A stretch of DNA of 64,000 bases from Streptomyces sp. NBC_00582 (GTDB taxonomy: Bacteria; Actinomycetota; Actinomycetes; Streptomycetales; Streptomycetaceae): positions 5,146,001 through 5,210,000 of the forward strand of contig NZ_CP107772.1 of assembly GCF_036345155.1 (NCBI RefSeq), given 5' to 3'. Of the stretch, positions 1-11,439 are shown piece after piece. The position numbers and the translations under genes are program-made. Every line of letters starts with the position of its first letter. The stretch's first letter is position 1. The notes below the pieces were generated by a model. That model ran no database searches. It was given only the letters and a program-made list of their open reading frames with translations, and was not told the DNA's origin.

Positions 1-746
1 TCCAGGGGGGTGACCAGGCGCGGGAGGGTGTTCAGCCCGTTGGGCGGCCCGGTCTGCGGCTCCACGCACACGGCGGCCTCCTGCTCGTCGTAGACGACGA
101 CCCACTCCTCGGGGCTGGTCACCCGCACGGCCAGCCGCCCCGGCCAGGTGAGGGTGACGTCCACGCCCCCGGGCATCCCGAAGCAGTCGTCCCAGGGGCC
201 GGGCCGCGGCTCGACACGGTCGCCGGTCGGCAGGTGGTCCTCGCCGCGCTCCTCCTGCCAGGCGGGCTCGAAGGCGACCTGGACGTCCTGACCGCCCAGC
301 GTGCGGTTGAACCAGGGGTGCCAGCCGATCTGCGCCGGGAAGGACGAGCCGTGCGTCTCCACGCCCATGCTGAGCGTGAGGGAGTCCTCGGTCAGCCGGA
401 CGATCTGGGTGATGCGGCCGGGGTGCGGCCAGGGCTCCACCAGGTCGTACGTCAGCACGGCCTCGTCCGCCGTGACCCGGGCGACCTTCCAGGCGCCGTC
501 GCGGGCGGTGCCGTGGATGGCGTGCGGCGGGGCGTTCAGCGGCATCTGGCGGACGGTCGCGCCGTCGAGGAACCGGCCGTCGCGGATCCGGCCGCACCAG
601 GGGACCATCGGGAAGCAGCCGAACCGCTCCCCCTGCCGCAGCAGCTCCAGCCCGCCGACGCGCAGCCCACCGACCCGGCCGCCGTTGCCGGGCTGCACGG
701 TCGCCTCCGCGTCGCCCGCGGTCAGCGTGATGTCTTCGTCACTCAC
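1..746 (-). CDS. aldose 1-epimerase family protein (3' end cut by window edge)
   Basis: The reverse strand reads openly from a GTG at 744-746 to the window edge, so the C-terminus is missing. The translation begins MSDEDITLTAGDAEATVQPG and contains the galactose-mutarotase-type segments GRVGGLRVGGLELL, NAPPHAIHGTARDG and QIGWHPWFN, where the paired histidines (HAIHG and GWHPW) are the usual acid/base positions. Members interconvert alpha and beta anomers of aldohexoses in the cytoplasm. The visible 248 residues are most of a typical 260-300 residue protein. Substrate cannot be told. The family call is firm; the start is chosen because it gives the usual short N-terminus. Confidence 0.85.
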   Translation of the reverse strand, partial: MSDEDITLTAGDAEATVQPGNGGRVGGLRVGGLELLRQGERFGCFPMVPWCGRIRDGRFLDGATVRQMPLNAPPHAIHGTARDGAWKVARVTADEAVLTYDLVEPWPHPGRITQIVRLTEDSLTLSMGVETHGSSFPAQIGWHPWFNRTLGGQDVQVAFEPAWQEERGEDHLPTGDRVEPRPGPWDDCFGMPGGVDVTLTWPGRLAVRVTSPEEWVVVYDEQEAAVCVEPQTGPPNGLNTLPRLVTPL

Positions 747-783
747 GGGACGACCCTACTGGGGTGATCGCGCCGCGGGGGAC

Positions 784-1662
784 TCACCGGCGTCTGCGCA
801 ACGCCCGCCCCACGACGATCGCCGACGCCACGACCAGCGCGGCGGCGGGGGCCGCCCAGCGCAGGGTGCTGTTCGGCGCGACCGTCTGCGGCGCGGGAAC
901 CGGCGCGTACCGCCCACGCGGCGGCGCGTGATCGACCTCCTCCGCACTCCGCCCGATCATCGTCCGCCGGGCATGAGCAGCCTCAGCGGGCGGCTCACCG
1001 GGGGCGAGGGGGTCACCGGCTTCGAGGGGCTCACCGGGCTCGAGCGGGTCACCGGCTTCGAGGGGCTCACCGGGGTCGGCAGACTCGGCGGGTTCGGCGG
1101 ACTCTGGGGGTCCGGCAGGTTCGGCGGACTCTGGGGGTCCGGCAGGTTCGGCGGACCCGGTGGGCCTTTCGGTCTGCTCGGGGTCCTCGAGTTCCTCGGT
1201 CCCCTCGGGCTTTGCCTCCCGTACGGCGTCCTCGGCCGCCCCCGCCCCCGCCCCCAGGCTCTCCGCGAAGCGGTTGAGGAGGCGGGTCGTCGTCGAGGTC
1301 ACCTGGTCCGCGGGGAGCTCGGTGAGCCGGCCGGTCGCCGAGACTGTGCCCGAGAAGTGGAGGGTCGTGCCGGTGCCGGTCTCCCGGAGGCGGAGCAGCA
1401 GCGTGAGCTTCACGGTTCCGCCGCCGCGGGCCTCGGTGGCGTCGCCCTCCACGGCGTACGCCCCGTCCGCGCGCGTCAGGACCCGTACCGCCCCCCGGTA
1501 GGTGATGGTGTGGCCGCCGATCCGGACCCTCAGCCGCCCGGCGACGGGTTCGGTGCCGGCGTCCTGCTGGAGTCCGGGCACCGCGCGGGCCACCTGGGCG
1601 GGGTCGGCGAGGGCCGCCCTGAGCCGCTCGGCGGGGACGGGGACGAACACCTCTTGCTCCAT
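784..1662 (-). CDS. CoxG-like SRPBCC protein with repetitive acidic linker and C-terminal membrane anchor
   Basis: The first ~150 residues match the carbon monoxide dehydrogenase subunit G (CoxG) type of SRPBCC fold: VPVPAERLRAALADPAQVARAVPGL near the start and a TRLLNRFAESL helix near residue 145. A ~100-residue Pro/Glu/Gly linker follows, built of imperfect repeats (PPESAEPAG, GEPLEAGDPLEPGE). The protein ends with one transmembrane helix and an Arg tail (GRALRRRR), so the SRPBCC domain is probably tethered to the inner face of the membrane. No cox structural genes are nearby, so the role is unknown. The start ATG at 1660-1662 is chosen over an in-frame start 12 codons upstream because it begins the domain directly. 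Confidence 0.75.
   Translation of the reverse strand: MEQEVFVPVPAERLRAALADPAQVARAVPGLQQDAGTEPVAGRLRVRIGGHTITYRGAVRVLTRADGAYAVEGDATEARGGGTVKLTLLLRLRETGTGTTLHFSGTVSATGRLTELPADQVTSTTTRLLNRFAESLGAGAGAAEDAVREAKPEGTEELEDPEQTERPTGSAEPAGPPESAEPAGPPESAEPAESADPGEPLEAGDPLEPGEPLEAGDPLAPGEPPAEAAHARRTMIGRSAEEVDHAPPRGRYAPVPAPQTVAPNSTLRWAAPAAALVVASAIVVGRALRRRR
1014..1170. repeat. in-frame tandem repeats coding the acidic linker of the CoxG-like protein
   Basis: Two repeat families lie side by side: units with GAGGGGCTCACCGG and CGGGTCACCGGCTTC (about 1014-1070), and two near-identical copies of a GGCGGACTCTGGGGGTCCGG unit (about 1095-1150). Both keep the reading frame and code for Pro-Glu-Gly-rich linker, so copy number can vary without frameshift. 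Confidence 0.75.
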
Positions 1663-1742
1663 AGGGCCGGAGCCTACCCAGCACCCGCCGCACCGCACCC
1701 GGCGAAACAGGGATTCCCCCGCGCCACCCCGTCCGCACCGCC

Positions 1743-3347
1743 TCAGTACCGCGGATGCACCAGCGTGGAGGGCGGCACCCCGGCGACCCGGGTCCGCTGG
1801 GCCGCCCGCGCGTCGGCGATGAGGCCCGCCTGGGTGAGGGTGTGCAGAGGTTCGTCGGGATCGAGGCGCAGGGCCGGGCGGGTGCCGGGGGCGGCCAGGA
1901 CGAAACCCCAGTCGCGGGGCGCGCGCTCGCGGCGGCGGGGGTCACGGACGTCGACACGGTAGGCGACCGTGTGCAGTCCGGCGGCCCGCAGGGTGGCCTC
2001 CACCGTCCAGAACGCCCGGTGCCGCCCGGTCACCGGCCCGGCGTGCACGGCGAGCCGCCCGCCGGGGGCCAGGGCGCGCCGGGCGAGCCCGTAGAACTCC
2101 TGGGAGTACAGCTTGCCGCTCGCGGTGACGTCCGGGTCGGGCAGGTCCGCGAGCACGACGTCGTACGCCGCCGTGGGCGCCCCGCGCAGCCAGTGGAAGG
2201 CGTCGGCCGTGACGACGTGGACGCGGGGGTCGTCGTAGACGTGGGCGTTGAGACGGGCCAGGGCGGGGTCGGTGCGGGCGAGACGGACCAGGCCCGCGTC
2301 GACCTCGACGACGTCGACGCGGCGCACCCCGGGCAGGGTGAGGGCCTCGCGGGCGGCGAGGCCGTCACCGCCGCCGAGGACGAGCACGCGCGCGTGGGGG
2401 CCGTTCATCGCGGGGTGGACGAGCGCCTCGTGGTAGCGGCGCTGGTCACCCCCGACCCGCAGCCGGCCGTCGAGGTAGAGGTCGAGGGGGCGGCCGTGGG
2501 TGCCGCCGGTGAGGACGACCTCCTGGACGCCGGTCCGCAGCGCGACCCGGACCTCCCCGCCGTAGACCGCCTGGCGCGCGGCCCGCTCGAAGTCGTCGGC
2601 TAGCGCGGCGGCCGAGGCGAGGACGCCGATCACGGTGACGCCGGCGACCGGCAGCAGCCAGCGGGCCCGGCGGCCGAGGTCACGGCGGAACAGTCCGAGG
2701 ACGAGGGCGCCCCCGGCGAGGACGTTGACGGCGCCGGTCAGCAGGGAGCTGGTGAGCTGGCCGCAGAACGGCAGCAGCAGGAAGGGGAAGGCGAGGCCGC
2801 CGACGAGCCCGCCGACGTAGTCCGCGGCGAACAGGTCGGCGACGGCGCCGCCCGCTTCCTGGCGGCGGACGCGCTGGATGAGCTCCATGAGGAGGGGGAC
2901 CTCGGCGCCGATGAGCAGACCGATGGCGAGGGAGAAGACGACGAGGAGGATGCGCGGCCCGTCGGCCCACAGCCCGCCCCAGTCACCCGTCCAGGCGAAC
3001 ACCGCGTACAGCACCATCGCGCTGCAGCCGCCGACCAGGGCGAGCACCGCCTCCAGGGCGCCGAAGCCGGCCGCGGCGAACCGGCGGAACCGTTTGGCCG
3101 CGAGGGAGCCGATGCCCATCGCGAAGACCATCACGGACAGCACCACGGAGGCCTGGGTGACCGAGTCGCCCATCAGGTAGGAGGCGAGGGCGACCAGTTC
3201 CAGCTCGTAGACGAGACCGCAGGCCGCGCAGACGAACACGCACGCGAGGACCAGGAACCGCCCGACGTCCGGCCGGACGGGCAGCCGCGCGGAGCCGCGC
3301 CAGGGCGATGGGGCGCCGGGCGGGGCGGGTGCGTGCGGTTCGATCAC
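1743..3347 (-). CDS. polytopic membrane protein with spermidine synthase-like domain
   Basis: 534 residues. The N-terminal half has about seven hydrophobic segments (from [21 protein letters not shown] onward). The C-terminal half is a spermidine synthase-type Rossmann fold: [16 protein letters not shown], then the SAM-binding motif [16 protein letters not shown], the acidic strand end [10 protein letters not shown], and [10 protein letters not shown]. Soluble SpeE lacks the membrane half; membrane-fused forms are common in actinobacteria and their substrate is mostly unproven. The start is a GTG at 3345-3347 with no clear ribosome site and a TAACGT box shortly upstream, so a leaderless start is possible. 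The gene lies about 90 bases downstream of the DUF2617 gene on the same strand. Confidence 0.85.
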   Translation of the reverse strand: MIEPHAPAPPGAPSPWRGSARLPVRPDVGRFLVLACVFVCAACGLVYELELVALASYLMGDSVTQASVVLSVMVFAMGIGSLAAKRFRRFAAAGFGALEAVLALVGGCSAMVLYAVFAWTGDWGGLWADGPRILLVVFSLAIGLLIGAEVPLLMELIQRVRRQEAGGAVADLFAADYVGGLVGGLAFPFLLLPFCGQLTSSLLTGAVNVLAGGALVLGLFRRDLGRRARWLLPVAGVTVIGVLASAAALADDFERAARQAVYGGEVRVALRTGVQEVVLTGGTHGRPLDLYLDGRLRVGGDQRRYHEALVHPAMNGPHARVLVLGGGDGLAAREALTLPGVRRVDVVEVDAGLVRLARTDPALARLNAHVYDDPRVHVVTADAFHWLRGAPTAAYDVVLADLPDPDVTASGKLYSQEFYGLARRALAPGGRLAVHAGPVTGRHRAFWTVEATLRAAGLHTVAYRVDVRDPRRRERAPRDWGFVLAAPGTRPALRLDPDEPLHTLTQAGLIADARAAQRTRVAGVPPSTLVHPRY

Positions 3348-3435
3348 GGTGCGACGTTACGTCACCGGCAGGGGACGCAACGTCACCCACACGTGTGGAA
3401 GATGGCGTTCAAACCTCACGGTCGCGGTTGACGCG

Positions 3436-3972
3436 TCAGAAGTCCGCCGGGCCGGTCCGGTCGGTCTTCGCCCGCACCCCCACGCGGGTCCTCGTCGCCA
3501 CCAGCTGCCCGTCCTGCGGGTACGCGTGCCAGGTCCGCCACTGGACGTGGTCCTCGTGGCGCTGGGCGAGCAGGGCGGTGAAGGCGTGCGGGCTGCCCGG
3601 GAACACACCGGCCAGGCCGTTGGGGTGGTCGGAGACGAGGGCGAGGAGTTCCTGGGCGCGGCCCGCGAACTGGCCCGGCGTCAGCACCTCGACGCGCGCC
3701 GCGAACTCGTACTCCCAGTCGCCCACGCGTTTGGCCACCCCCAGCGGGAGCGGGGTGCTGCTGCCGGGGATGCAGGCCACCGTCTCCGAACAACAGCCCT
3801 GCTGCTCCTCCAACAGCACCTGGTGCGAGGCACCCAGCAGTCTCAACTGGAGCTTCGCTCCGGACAGTTCGAGGTCGAGCGTGGCGAGGGCGGGCAGGGG
3901 CTCACGCCCCAGGGCCCAGGCCAGATCGGCCGCGCGCGTGTCGGTGTAGGAGGTGTTCAGGGTCGTGAGCAT
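3436..3972 (-). CDS. DUF2617 family protein
   Basis: 178 residues beginning MLTTLNTSYTDTRAADLAWAL. The whole length fits the actinobacterial DUF2617 family, with the conserved-looking stretches LSGAKLQLRLLGASHQVLL and WEYEFAARVE and the C-terminal QWRTWHAYPQDGQLV. No function is known. No signal peptide or membrane segment is seen. The ATG at 3970-3972 has GGAG about nine bases upstream, which decides it against an in-frame ATG 15 codons further up. Transcription probably continues into the spermidine synthase-like gene. Confidence 0.8.
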   Translation of the reverse strand: MLTTLNTSYTDTRAADLAWALGREPLPALATLDLELSGAKLQLRLLGASHQVLLEEQQGCCSETVACIPGSSTPLPLGVAKRVGDWEYEFAARVEVLTPGQFAGRAQELLALVSDHPNGLAGVFPGSPHAFTALLAQRHEDHVQWRTWHAYPQDGQLVATRTRVGVRAKTDRTGPADF

Positions 3973-4388
3973 GGATCGGCTCCGCGAAGACGCAAGGAGG
4001 GAGGGCAGGTGGCGCACCCCGTAGACCCGGTAGACACCGGGTGATCGGCCCCGGCCGGCCCGGTCCGGGAAAGGCGCCCGCGCTGGACGTCCGTGGGGGT
4101 CCGAGGGGCTGCGTTGGTGGTTTAGAGGGAATCATGAACGGTGGTGACGCCACAGCGTTTTTACCCAACTTCGTGGGGTTTCCATCCCTCAGGGGGCTCC
4201 ACAGCTCAACTGTTCAACCAGTCGCACGCCCGACGGCCCGTATATGACTCCGCGCGCCCCGCGTGAAAGACGCGTCGCCGGGTACACGCTGTGGCCCCTG
4301 CACGGCGTACGACCGCGGGGCGCCCTGGTCAGGAGCGACCCCCGCGGTCCGGATGCGGCTCCCCCTCGGGGAGCCCAGCTGCCCCGTG
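3973..4388. other. intergenic region, no gene supported
   Basis: This 416-base stretch is upstream of the DUF2617 gene and downstream of the Cys/Gly-rich gene, both on the reverse strand. It must hold the DUF2617 promoter. A patch less GC-rich than its surroundings lies near 4115-4260 (TTTAGAGGGAATCATGAACG, GTTTTTACCC). Short open frames here have poor codon bias and no family resemblance. Confidence 0.5.
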
Positions 4389-4778
4389 TCAGCTGCCTCC
4401 ACCGCATCCGCCACCTCCGCCGCACCCGCCGCCGCCCCCGCAGGACGACCCGCCGCCGCACGACGAACCGCCCCCGCAGGAGTGACCCGAGTGGCCGCCG
4501 GAGTCACCCGAGTGGCCGGAGTGGCCCGAGTGGTGGCCGGACGACGATCCGCTGTCGCTGCCGAACACCCACCAGCTCGCGGCGGCCGTGTCGGCCCCGC
4601 TGCCCGAGCCGGAGGAACTGCTCGTCCTGCTGCCGGAGTGGCCGCGGCTCGCCGAGCCGCCGCCGTACGACCGCACCGGGCGGCCGTAGAGGTGCTTGCT
4701 GCTCCTGCGGCGGGCGTTGATGACGAGCACCGCCACCAGGAGCACCGCGATCACCGCCAGGATGATGCCCACGATCAT
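4389..4778 (-). CDS. small membrane protein with Ser/His/Gly region and Cys-Gly repeat tail
   Basis: 129 residues. An N-terminal transmembrane helix (MIVGIILAVIAVLLVAVLVI) is followed by a basic stretch, a Ser/Gly region, a His-Ser-Gly repeat (GHHSGHSGHSGDSGG) and a tail of alternating SCGGG and GCGGG units with five or more regularly spaced cysteines. Such tails resemble those of some TIGR04222-type actinobacterial membrane proteins, but the rest of that domain is not seen. The His and Cys spacing suggests metal binding or disulfide-linked assembly; this is inference. The ATG at 4776-4778 has AGGAGG at good spacing. Confidence 0.7.
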   Translation of the reverse strand: MIVGIILAVIAVLLVAVLVINARRRSSKHLYGRPVRSYGGGSASRGHSGSRTSSSSGSGSGADTAAASWWVFGSDSGSSSGHHSGHSGHSGDSGGHSGHSCGGGSSCGGGSSCGGGGGCGGGGGCGGGS

Positions 4779-4920
4779 GGCGTCACCCTCCTTCCGAATC
4801 CCCCGAAGCGGCCCCCCGTGGGCGCCTCGCGCAGCGCCGGAGCGGCTGCGTGAACGGGGGATGCCCGCCCGTCTCACCTGCCAAAGCACACTTGAGGAAC
4901 TTCAGAGGGTTGTCCCGAGG

Positions 4921-4959
4921 AAAAAGCCCCTGACCTGCAAAGAAAAGCAGGTCGGGGGC
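4921..4959 (-). terminator. rho-independent terminator downstream of the PRC-barrel/DUF2382 gene
   Basis: A 13-base stem (4926-4938 with 4947-4959, one mismatch) around an A-rich loop. Read on the reverse strand, the stem is followed by five T. It lies about 100 bases after the stop of the gene at 5057-5836. Confidence 0.75.
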
Positions 4960-5056
4960 CTGGGCTGCCGTATGCGACGGCGGGGTCGCAGGCAACGCGG
5001 CGCCGGCCCGCTCCGGCGAGTTCGAGCGGACCGACGCGTGCGGTGCGGACGCCTGG

Positions 5057-5836
5057 TCAGGTTCCGCGGCGGTCGTCGCCCTCGACGCCTTCGGTGTCGA
5101 TGCGCTCCTTGCGTACCTTGCCGTGCACCGTCTCCTCGTCGGTGTGTTCCTGCGTCGACATCCGTACCCGTTCCACCGGAACCGTCTCGGTCGCCACCAC
5201 GGGACGCTCTTCGTGCAGGATGACCTCGTGCTCGTCCTCGCTGATGTCGGGCCCTGCCATGGCGTCATCGCGGTTGGCATCGGTGATCGGCTCGCGCTCG
5301 ACGCGGACCTCCTCCCGGCGCACGGGAACCGTCTTCTGCACTTCCTCGGTGACGACGTACTTGCGCAGCCGGGCCCGGCCGGCCTCGCGGCGCTCGGTGC
5401 CGACGTGCATGCGTTCCTCCGAGCGCGTCATGGCGTCCTCACCGCGCCTCGCCTGGTCGGTGCCGGCCTGTGCCAAGCCGCCCTCGCCGGGGGCATCGGC
5501 CTGCTGCCACGATGCGTCCCAGTCGATGCCGTAGTGCTCGTACAGGCGGTGTTCCTCGGCCTCGGAGAGGTGCCCGCCGGCATCGACGTCGACGTTGGGC
5601 GCGTCCTTGACCGTGTTCTTGGCGTAGGGGACCTTCAAGTGGTCCTCGACCACGGAGGCGTCGTGGATGGGCACGAACGATTCGCTGGTGCCGAACAGGC
5701 CGGTCTTGACGCTCACCCACTCCGGCTGGCCGCTGACGTCGTCCAAGAAGACGTGCTTGGCCTCGCCGATCTTGTTGTCGTCCGCATCGTAGACCGGATG
5801 ATCGAGCACGGTCGGGATCTGCTCATGGGCGATCAC
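5057..5836 (-). CDS. PRC-barrel and DUF2382 (YsnF/AvaK-type) stress protein
   Basis: 259 residues. The N-terminal ~90 form a PRC-barrel: VLDHPVYDADDNKIGEAKHV, VSVKTGLFG and FVPIHDASVVEDHLKVPYAK. A short linker leads to the C-terminal DUF2382 half, marked by LRKYVVTEEVQKTVPVRREE, VRVEREPI and EVILHEERPVVATETVPVER. Proteins of this build are cytoplasmic, abundant under general stress in actinobacteria and cyanobacteria, and of unknown biochemistry. The start is a GTG at 5834-5836 that begins the PRC domain directly. Upstream is AT-rich with a GGTTAACC palindrome at 5886-5893. A second PRC-barrel protein lies at 60384-60740. Confidence 0.85.
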   Translation of the reverse strand: MIAHEQIPTVLDHPVYDADDNKIGEAKHVFLDDVSGQPEWVSVKTGLFGTSESFVPIHDASVVEDHLKVPYAKNTVKDAPNVDVDAGGHLSEAEEHRLYEHYGIDWDASWQQADAPGEGGLAQAGTDQARRGEDAMTRSEERMHVGTERREAGRARLRKYVVTEEVQKTVPVRREEVRVEREPITDANRDDAMAGPDISEDEHEVILHEERPVVATETVPVERVRMSTQEHTDEETVHGKVRKERIDTEGVEGDDRRGT

Positions 5837-6121
5837 TGGATTTCACCCTGCTTCCTTGTCTCGCGTTTTATTCGCAGGTTTGCCCGGTTAACCACCACAA
5901 AAGGAACAAAACACCTTATATGCGAGTTCCGGGCAGCCCTTGCTCCGCGCCTCCCCTGCCGGGCCGTCTGTGGGCCGTCCGAGGGTGCCCGACGACGACA
6001 GATGCCGACAGACGACGACGGCTCTCGCCCAGCTCAGAGACGGTGTCTCGGATGCTGTCGCAGGTCCCGATCCGTGAACGTCGGTTGAGGAACTCCAGAG
6101 CTTCGACGCAGGATGGCCGGC

Positions 6122-7309
6122 ATGACCTCCAGCGCACGCCCCTTCCTCAACCGCCGCCTCGCCGAGTTCGGGACGACGATCTTCGCCGAGATGTCCGCTC
6201 TGGCCGCGGCGACCGGGTCGATCAACCTGGGCCAGGGCTTCCCCGACACGGACGGCCCCGAGGAGATCAGGGAGGCCGCCGTACGGGCGCTGCGGGACGG
6301 CCGCGGCAACCAGTACCCGCCGGGCCCGGGCGTCCCCGAACTGCGCACGGCGATCGCCGCGCACCAGGAACGCCGTTACGGCCTGTCCCACGACCCCGAC
6401 ACCGAGGTCCTGGTCACCGCGGGCGCCACGGAGGCCATCGCCGCCGCCCTGCTGGCGCTGCTGGAGCCCGGCGACGAGGTGGTGGCCCTGGAGCCCTACT
6501 ACGACTCCTACGCGGCCTGCATCGCCATGGCGGGCGCCACGCGCGTGCCGGTCACCCTGCGCCCGGACCCCGAGCAGGCCCGCTTCCGCCTCGACCTGGA
6601 CGAACTGCGCGACGCGGTCACCGACCGCACCCGTCTGCTGCTGATCAACACCCCGCACAACCCGACCGGCACGGTCCTCACCCGTGAGGAGCTCTCCGCG
6701 ATCGCGGCGCTGGCGGTGGAGCGGGACCTGCTGGTCGTCACGGACGAGGTGTACGAGCACCTGGTGTTCGACGAGGCGGAACACATCCCGCTGGCCACCC
6801 TCCCCGGCATGCGCGAGCGCACGGTGACGATCGGCTCCGCCGGGAAGACGTTCTCCTTCACCGGCTGGAAGGTCGGCTGGGTCACGGCGGCCCCCGGCCT
6901 GGTCACGGCGGTGCGCTCGGCGAAGCAGTTCCTGACGTACGTGTCGTCCGGCCCCTTCCAGTACGCGGTGGCCGAGGCCCTCGCCCTGCCCGACGCCTAC
7001 TTCGACGCCTTCCGCGCCGACATGCTGGCCAAGCGCGACCTGCTGGCGGCGGGCCTGACGGACGCCGGCTTCGCGGTCTTCCGCCCCGCCGGCACGTACT
7101 TCGTCACCACCGACATCCGGCCCCTCGGCGAGAGCGACGGCTTCGCGTTCTGCCGCTCCCTGCCGGAGCGCGCGGGCGTGGTCGCCATCCCCAACGCCGT
7201 CTTCTACGACCACCGCGAGGCGGGCGCGCCGTTCGTACGGTTCGCGTTCTGCAAGCGGGTGAGCGTGCTGGAGGAGGCGGTGACCCGCCTGAAGGCGCTC
7301 GCGGGCTGA
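6122..7309 (+). CDS. pyridoxal-phosphate-dependent aminotransferase, class I/II
   Basis: 395 residues from the second of two close ATGs. The ATG at 6122 has AGGATGG about eight bases upstream; the ATG at 6113 has none. Fold type I features are clear: SINLGQGFPDTDGPEEI near the N-terminus, LVTAGATEAI, NTPHNPTGTVLT, VVTDEVYEHLVFD, and SAGKTFSFTGWKVGW with the Schiff-base Lys near residue 242. An Arg near the C-terminus (PFVRFAFCKR) would bind the substrate carboxylate. The closest types are the kynurenine/methionine aminotransferase and DapC-like group, so the amino acid substrate is open. A strong hairpin follows the gene. Confidence 0.9.
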   Translation: MTSSARPFLNRRLAEFGTTIFAEMSALAAATGSINLGQGFPDTDGPEEIREAAVRALRDGRGNQYPPGPGVPELRTAIAAHQERRYGLSHDPDTEVLVTAGATEAIAAALLALLEPGDEVVALEPYYDSYAACIAMAGATRVPVTLRPDPEQARFRLDLDELRDAVTDRTRLLLINTPHNPTGTVLTREELSAIAALAVERDLLVVTDEVYEHLVFDEAEHIPLATLPGMRERTVTIGSAGKTFSFTGWKVGWVTAAPGLVTAVRSAKQFLTYVSSGPFQYAVAEALALPDAYFDAFRADMLAKRDLLAAGLTDAGFAVFRPAGTYFVTTDIRPLGESDGFAFCRSLPERAGVVAIPNAVFYDHREAGAPFVRFAFCKRVSVLEEAVTRLKALAG

Positions 7310-7330
7310 GAAAACGGGCCGAGAAAGACG

Positions 7331-7373
7331 CGGTCGGGGCGGTGTCCACAGTCTGTGGACACCGCCCCGACCG
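7331..7373. terminator. bidirectional terminator between aminotransferase and YbjN genes
   Basis: A perfect inverted repeat with 21-base arms, starting CGGTCGGGGCGG, around a single central base lies between convergent genes. There is no T run, as is common for Streptomyces terminators. Confidence 0.8.
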
Positions 7374-7395
7374 ACGGACGGACCGGTCCTGCGAC

Positions 7396-7932
7396 CTATT
7401 CGTCGCCCTCCCCGGGCTCGCCGTCCGTGCCGTCGACGTCCTTCTCCAGGCCGAGCTGCTCCACCAGCCACTTGTCGAACTCGATGGCCGCGCGGACCCA
7501 GCTCACCGTGGAGGAGACGAACAACTCGATGTTCACCCCGGCGCCGATCAGCAGCTGCGCCTCGCCGATGAGGCGGACGGTGCCGTCGTCGTGGGTGTGC
7601 GTGTAGACCTTGGGCCACAGGGTGCGCCGGTTCCAGTCGTCGATCGCCTCCAGCAGCGGCTGCTTGTCGTCGATCTGGTGGGGCCGGTCGTAGAACGTCC
7701 GCACCGAGTAGACCGCCTGGTCACCCTCGCCGCGGAACATGAAGTACGTACGGAACTCCTCCCACGGCGCCGCGAGGTCACCCTCGTCGTCGACGACGTA
7801 CTTCAGCTCCATCTGGTCGAGAAGCTGCTTCACGAGGTCCTGATCCGGGACTACGGGGCCCGCCGGTCCCTGGGGCTGCGGCTCGGGCTGCTGGCCCCCG
7901 AAGTTCGGAATCGAGGACGGGTCGATGGACAT
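7396..7932 (-). CDS. YbjN domain-containing protein
   Basis: 178 residues. After a Pro/Gln-rich start, the body fits the YbjN family, a fold resembling type III secretion chaperones: LLDQMELKYVVDDEGDLAAP, FRTYFMFRGEGDQAVYSVRTF, and VSSTVSWVRAAIEFDKWL near the C-terminus. These small cytoplasmic proteins have no established activity and are widespread in Streptomyces. The ATG at 7930-7932 has GCAGGAG at good spacing. The frame stays open for another 106 codons upstream (see the entry at 7933-8290). Confidence 0.85.
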   Translation of the reverse strand: MSIDPSSIPNFGGQQPEPQPQGPAGPVVPDQDLVKQLLDQMELKYVVDDEGDLAAPWEEFRTYFMFRGEGDQAVYSVRTFYDRPHQIDDKQPLLEAIDDWNRRTLWPKVYTHTHDDGTVRLIGEAQLLIGAGVNIELFVSSTVSWVRAAIEFDKWLVEQLGLEKDVDGTDGEPGEGDE

Positions 7933-8290
7933 ACTTGAAGACTCCTGCGGTCGTCTGGCTCGCCGGCCGTCACTGCGACCGCGCGTGTACGTCCACCCTC
8001 TCTCTCTTGGCCCCTGGGCGGCAACCTTCCCCGGCGGCGGGCCGGACGCTCCGTGACGGATCAACGACGCGTGCTCCAGAAAGAACCGCGTGCGGTCCAG
8101 TTGTTCGGACTGGACCGCCTTGCGGTACTTCATTCCCGCAGGCATCCGCCCGTCTTCCGAGTGGATGTCGAACGTGGGATCACCGAGGGCCTCGATGTCT
8201 CCCGGCCGGAGGGACGAGCTGACCCGCCGGGAGGTTACGTCGAACATCATCTGTCGACTCGATACTCACCCTGCGGCAATCCGCCCAGGG
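7933..8290. other. intergenic region upstream of the YbjN gene; open reverse frame of unclear status
   Basis: This 358-base stretch holds the promoter of the YbjN gene and the end of the clpB transcript. The reverse frame in phase with YbjN stays open from about 8250 and its distal part reads FDVTSRRVSSSLRPGDIEAL with fairly high GC at third positions, which hints at a decayed or extra coding segment. Near the YbjN start the bias fades (AGA, GTT, TCT, TCA, AGT codons). I recognise no family and do not call a gene. Confidence 0.35.
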
Positions 8291-10900
<2,610 letters not shown>

Positions 10901-10961
10901 GTTCGCTGTCTCCTCCTGGCGTCAGCCTTCTCCCTTGTCTGACTGTGTCAGCGTACACAAA

Positions 10962-10982
10962 GTTGAGTCTATTCCGCTCAAG
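10962..10982 (-). promoter_or_regulatory. HAIR operator of clpB (HspR binding site)
   Basis: Read on the reverse strand the site is CTTGAGC-N7-ACTCAAC, which fits the HAIR consensus CTTGAGT-N7-ACTCAAG at 12 of 14 arm positions. It lies about 60 bases upstream of the clpB start. HspR, encoded at 23286-23747, is the known repressor for this motif in Streptomyces. Confidence 0.85.
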
Positions 10983-11034
10983 GTAAGAGGGATGAGTGCG
11001 AAGCTTGGGGCGAGGAGCGCTAGATTCCGGGCAC

Positions 11035-11439
11035 ATGACGATCGATCCTCGGCTTCTCGACGCCGCCTACCTCGCCTTCTGGCGCGAACGCCACCTGTGC
11101 ACGCTGACCACACCCCGGCCGGACGGCGGCCCGCACGTGGTGCCCGTCGGAGTGACATACGACCCGGAGCGCGGACTGGCTCGGGTGATCGCGGACAAGG
11201 CCAGCAGAAAGGTGCGCAACGTCCTCGCGGCGGAGCCCGGGGGCGCCCGGGTCGCGGTGTGCCAGGTGGACGGCCGCCGCTGGGCCACGCTGGAGGGGCG
11301 GGCCCACGTCCACGCCGAGCCGGACCGGGTCGCGGAGGCGGAGCGACGCTACGCCGAGCGCTACGGCAGGACCCCACGGGTGAACCCGAACCGCGTGGTG
11401 ATCGAGATCGAGGTGACCCGCGCACTGGGCCACGGCTGA
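11035..11439 (+). CDS. PPOX-class (pyridoxamine 5'-phosphate oxidase fold) F420/FMN-dependent protein
   Basis: 134 residues with a split-barrel flavin/F420-binding fold: [52 protein letters not shown] and [11 protein letters not shown]. The length and the absence of a C-terminal PNPOx dimer segment fit the short actinobacterial F420-dependent reductase subgroup; the substrate is unknown. The ATG at 11035 is preceded by TAGATT eight bases upstream and has no ribosome site, so a leaderless transcript is likely. It is divergent from clpB, and its promoter lies next to the HAIR site, so HspR might touch it too (inference). Confidence 0.8.
   Translation: MTIDPRLLDAAYLAFWRERHLCTLTTPRPDGGPHVVPVGVTYDPERGLARVIADKASRKVRNVLAAEPGGARVAVCQVDGRRWATLEGRAHVHAEPDRVAEAERRYAERYGRTPRVNPNRVVIEIEVTRALGHG

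Noticed and set aside
1010..1170. Short tandem repeats that could suggest a CRISPR array
   Set aside because: The repeats are in-frame, without unique spacers, and code for the Pro/Glu linker of the CoxG-like protein.
4389..4510. Repetitive GC-rich units near the end of the Cys/Gly-rich gene, considered as a repeat array
   Set aside because: They are codons for Gly-Cys repeats of a protein with a proper start, ribosome site and signal-anchor helix.
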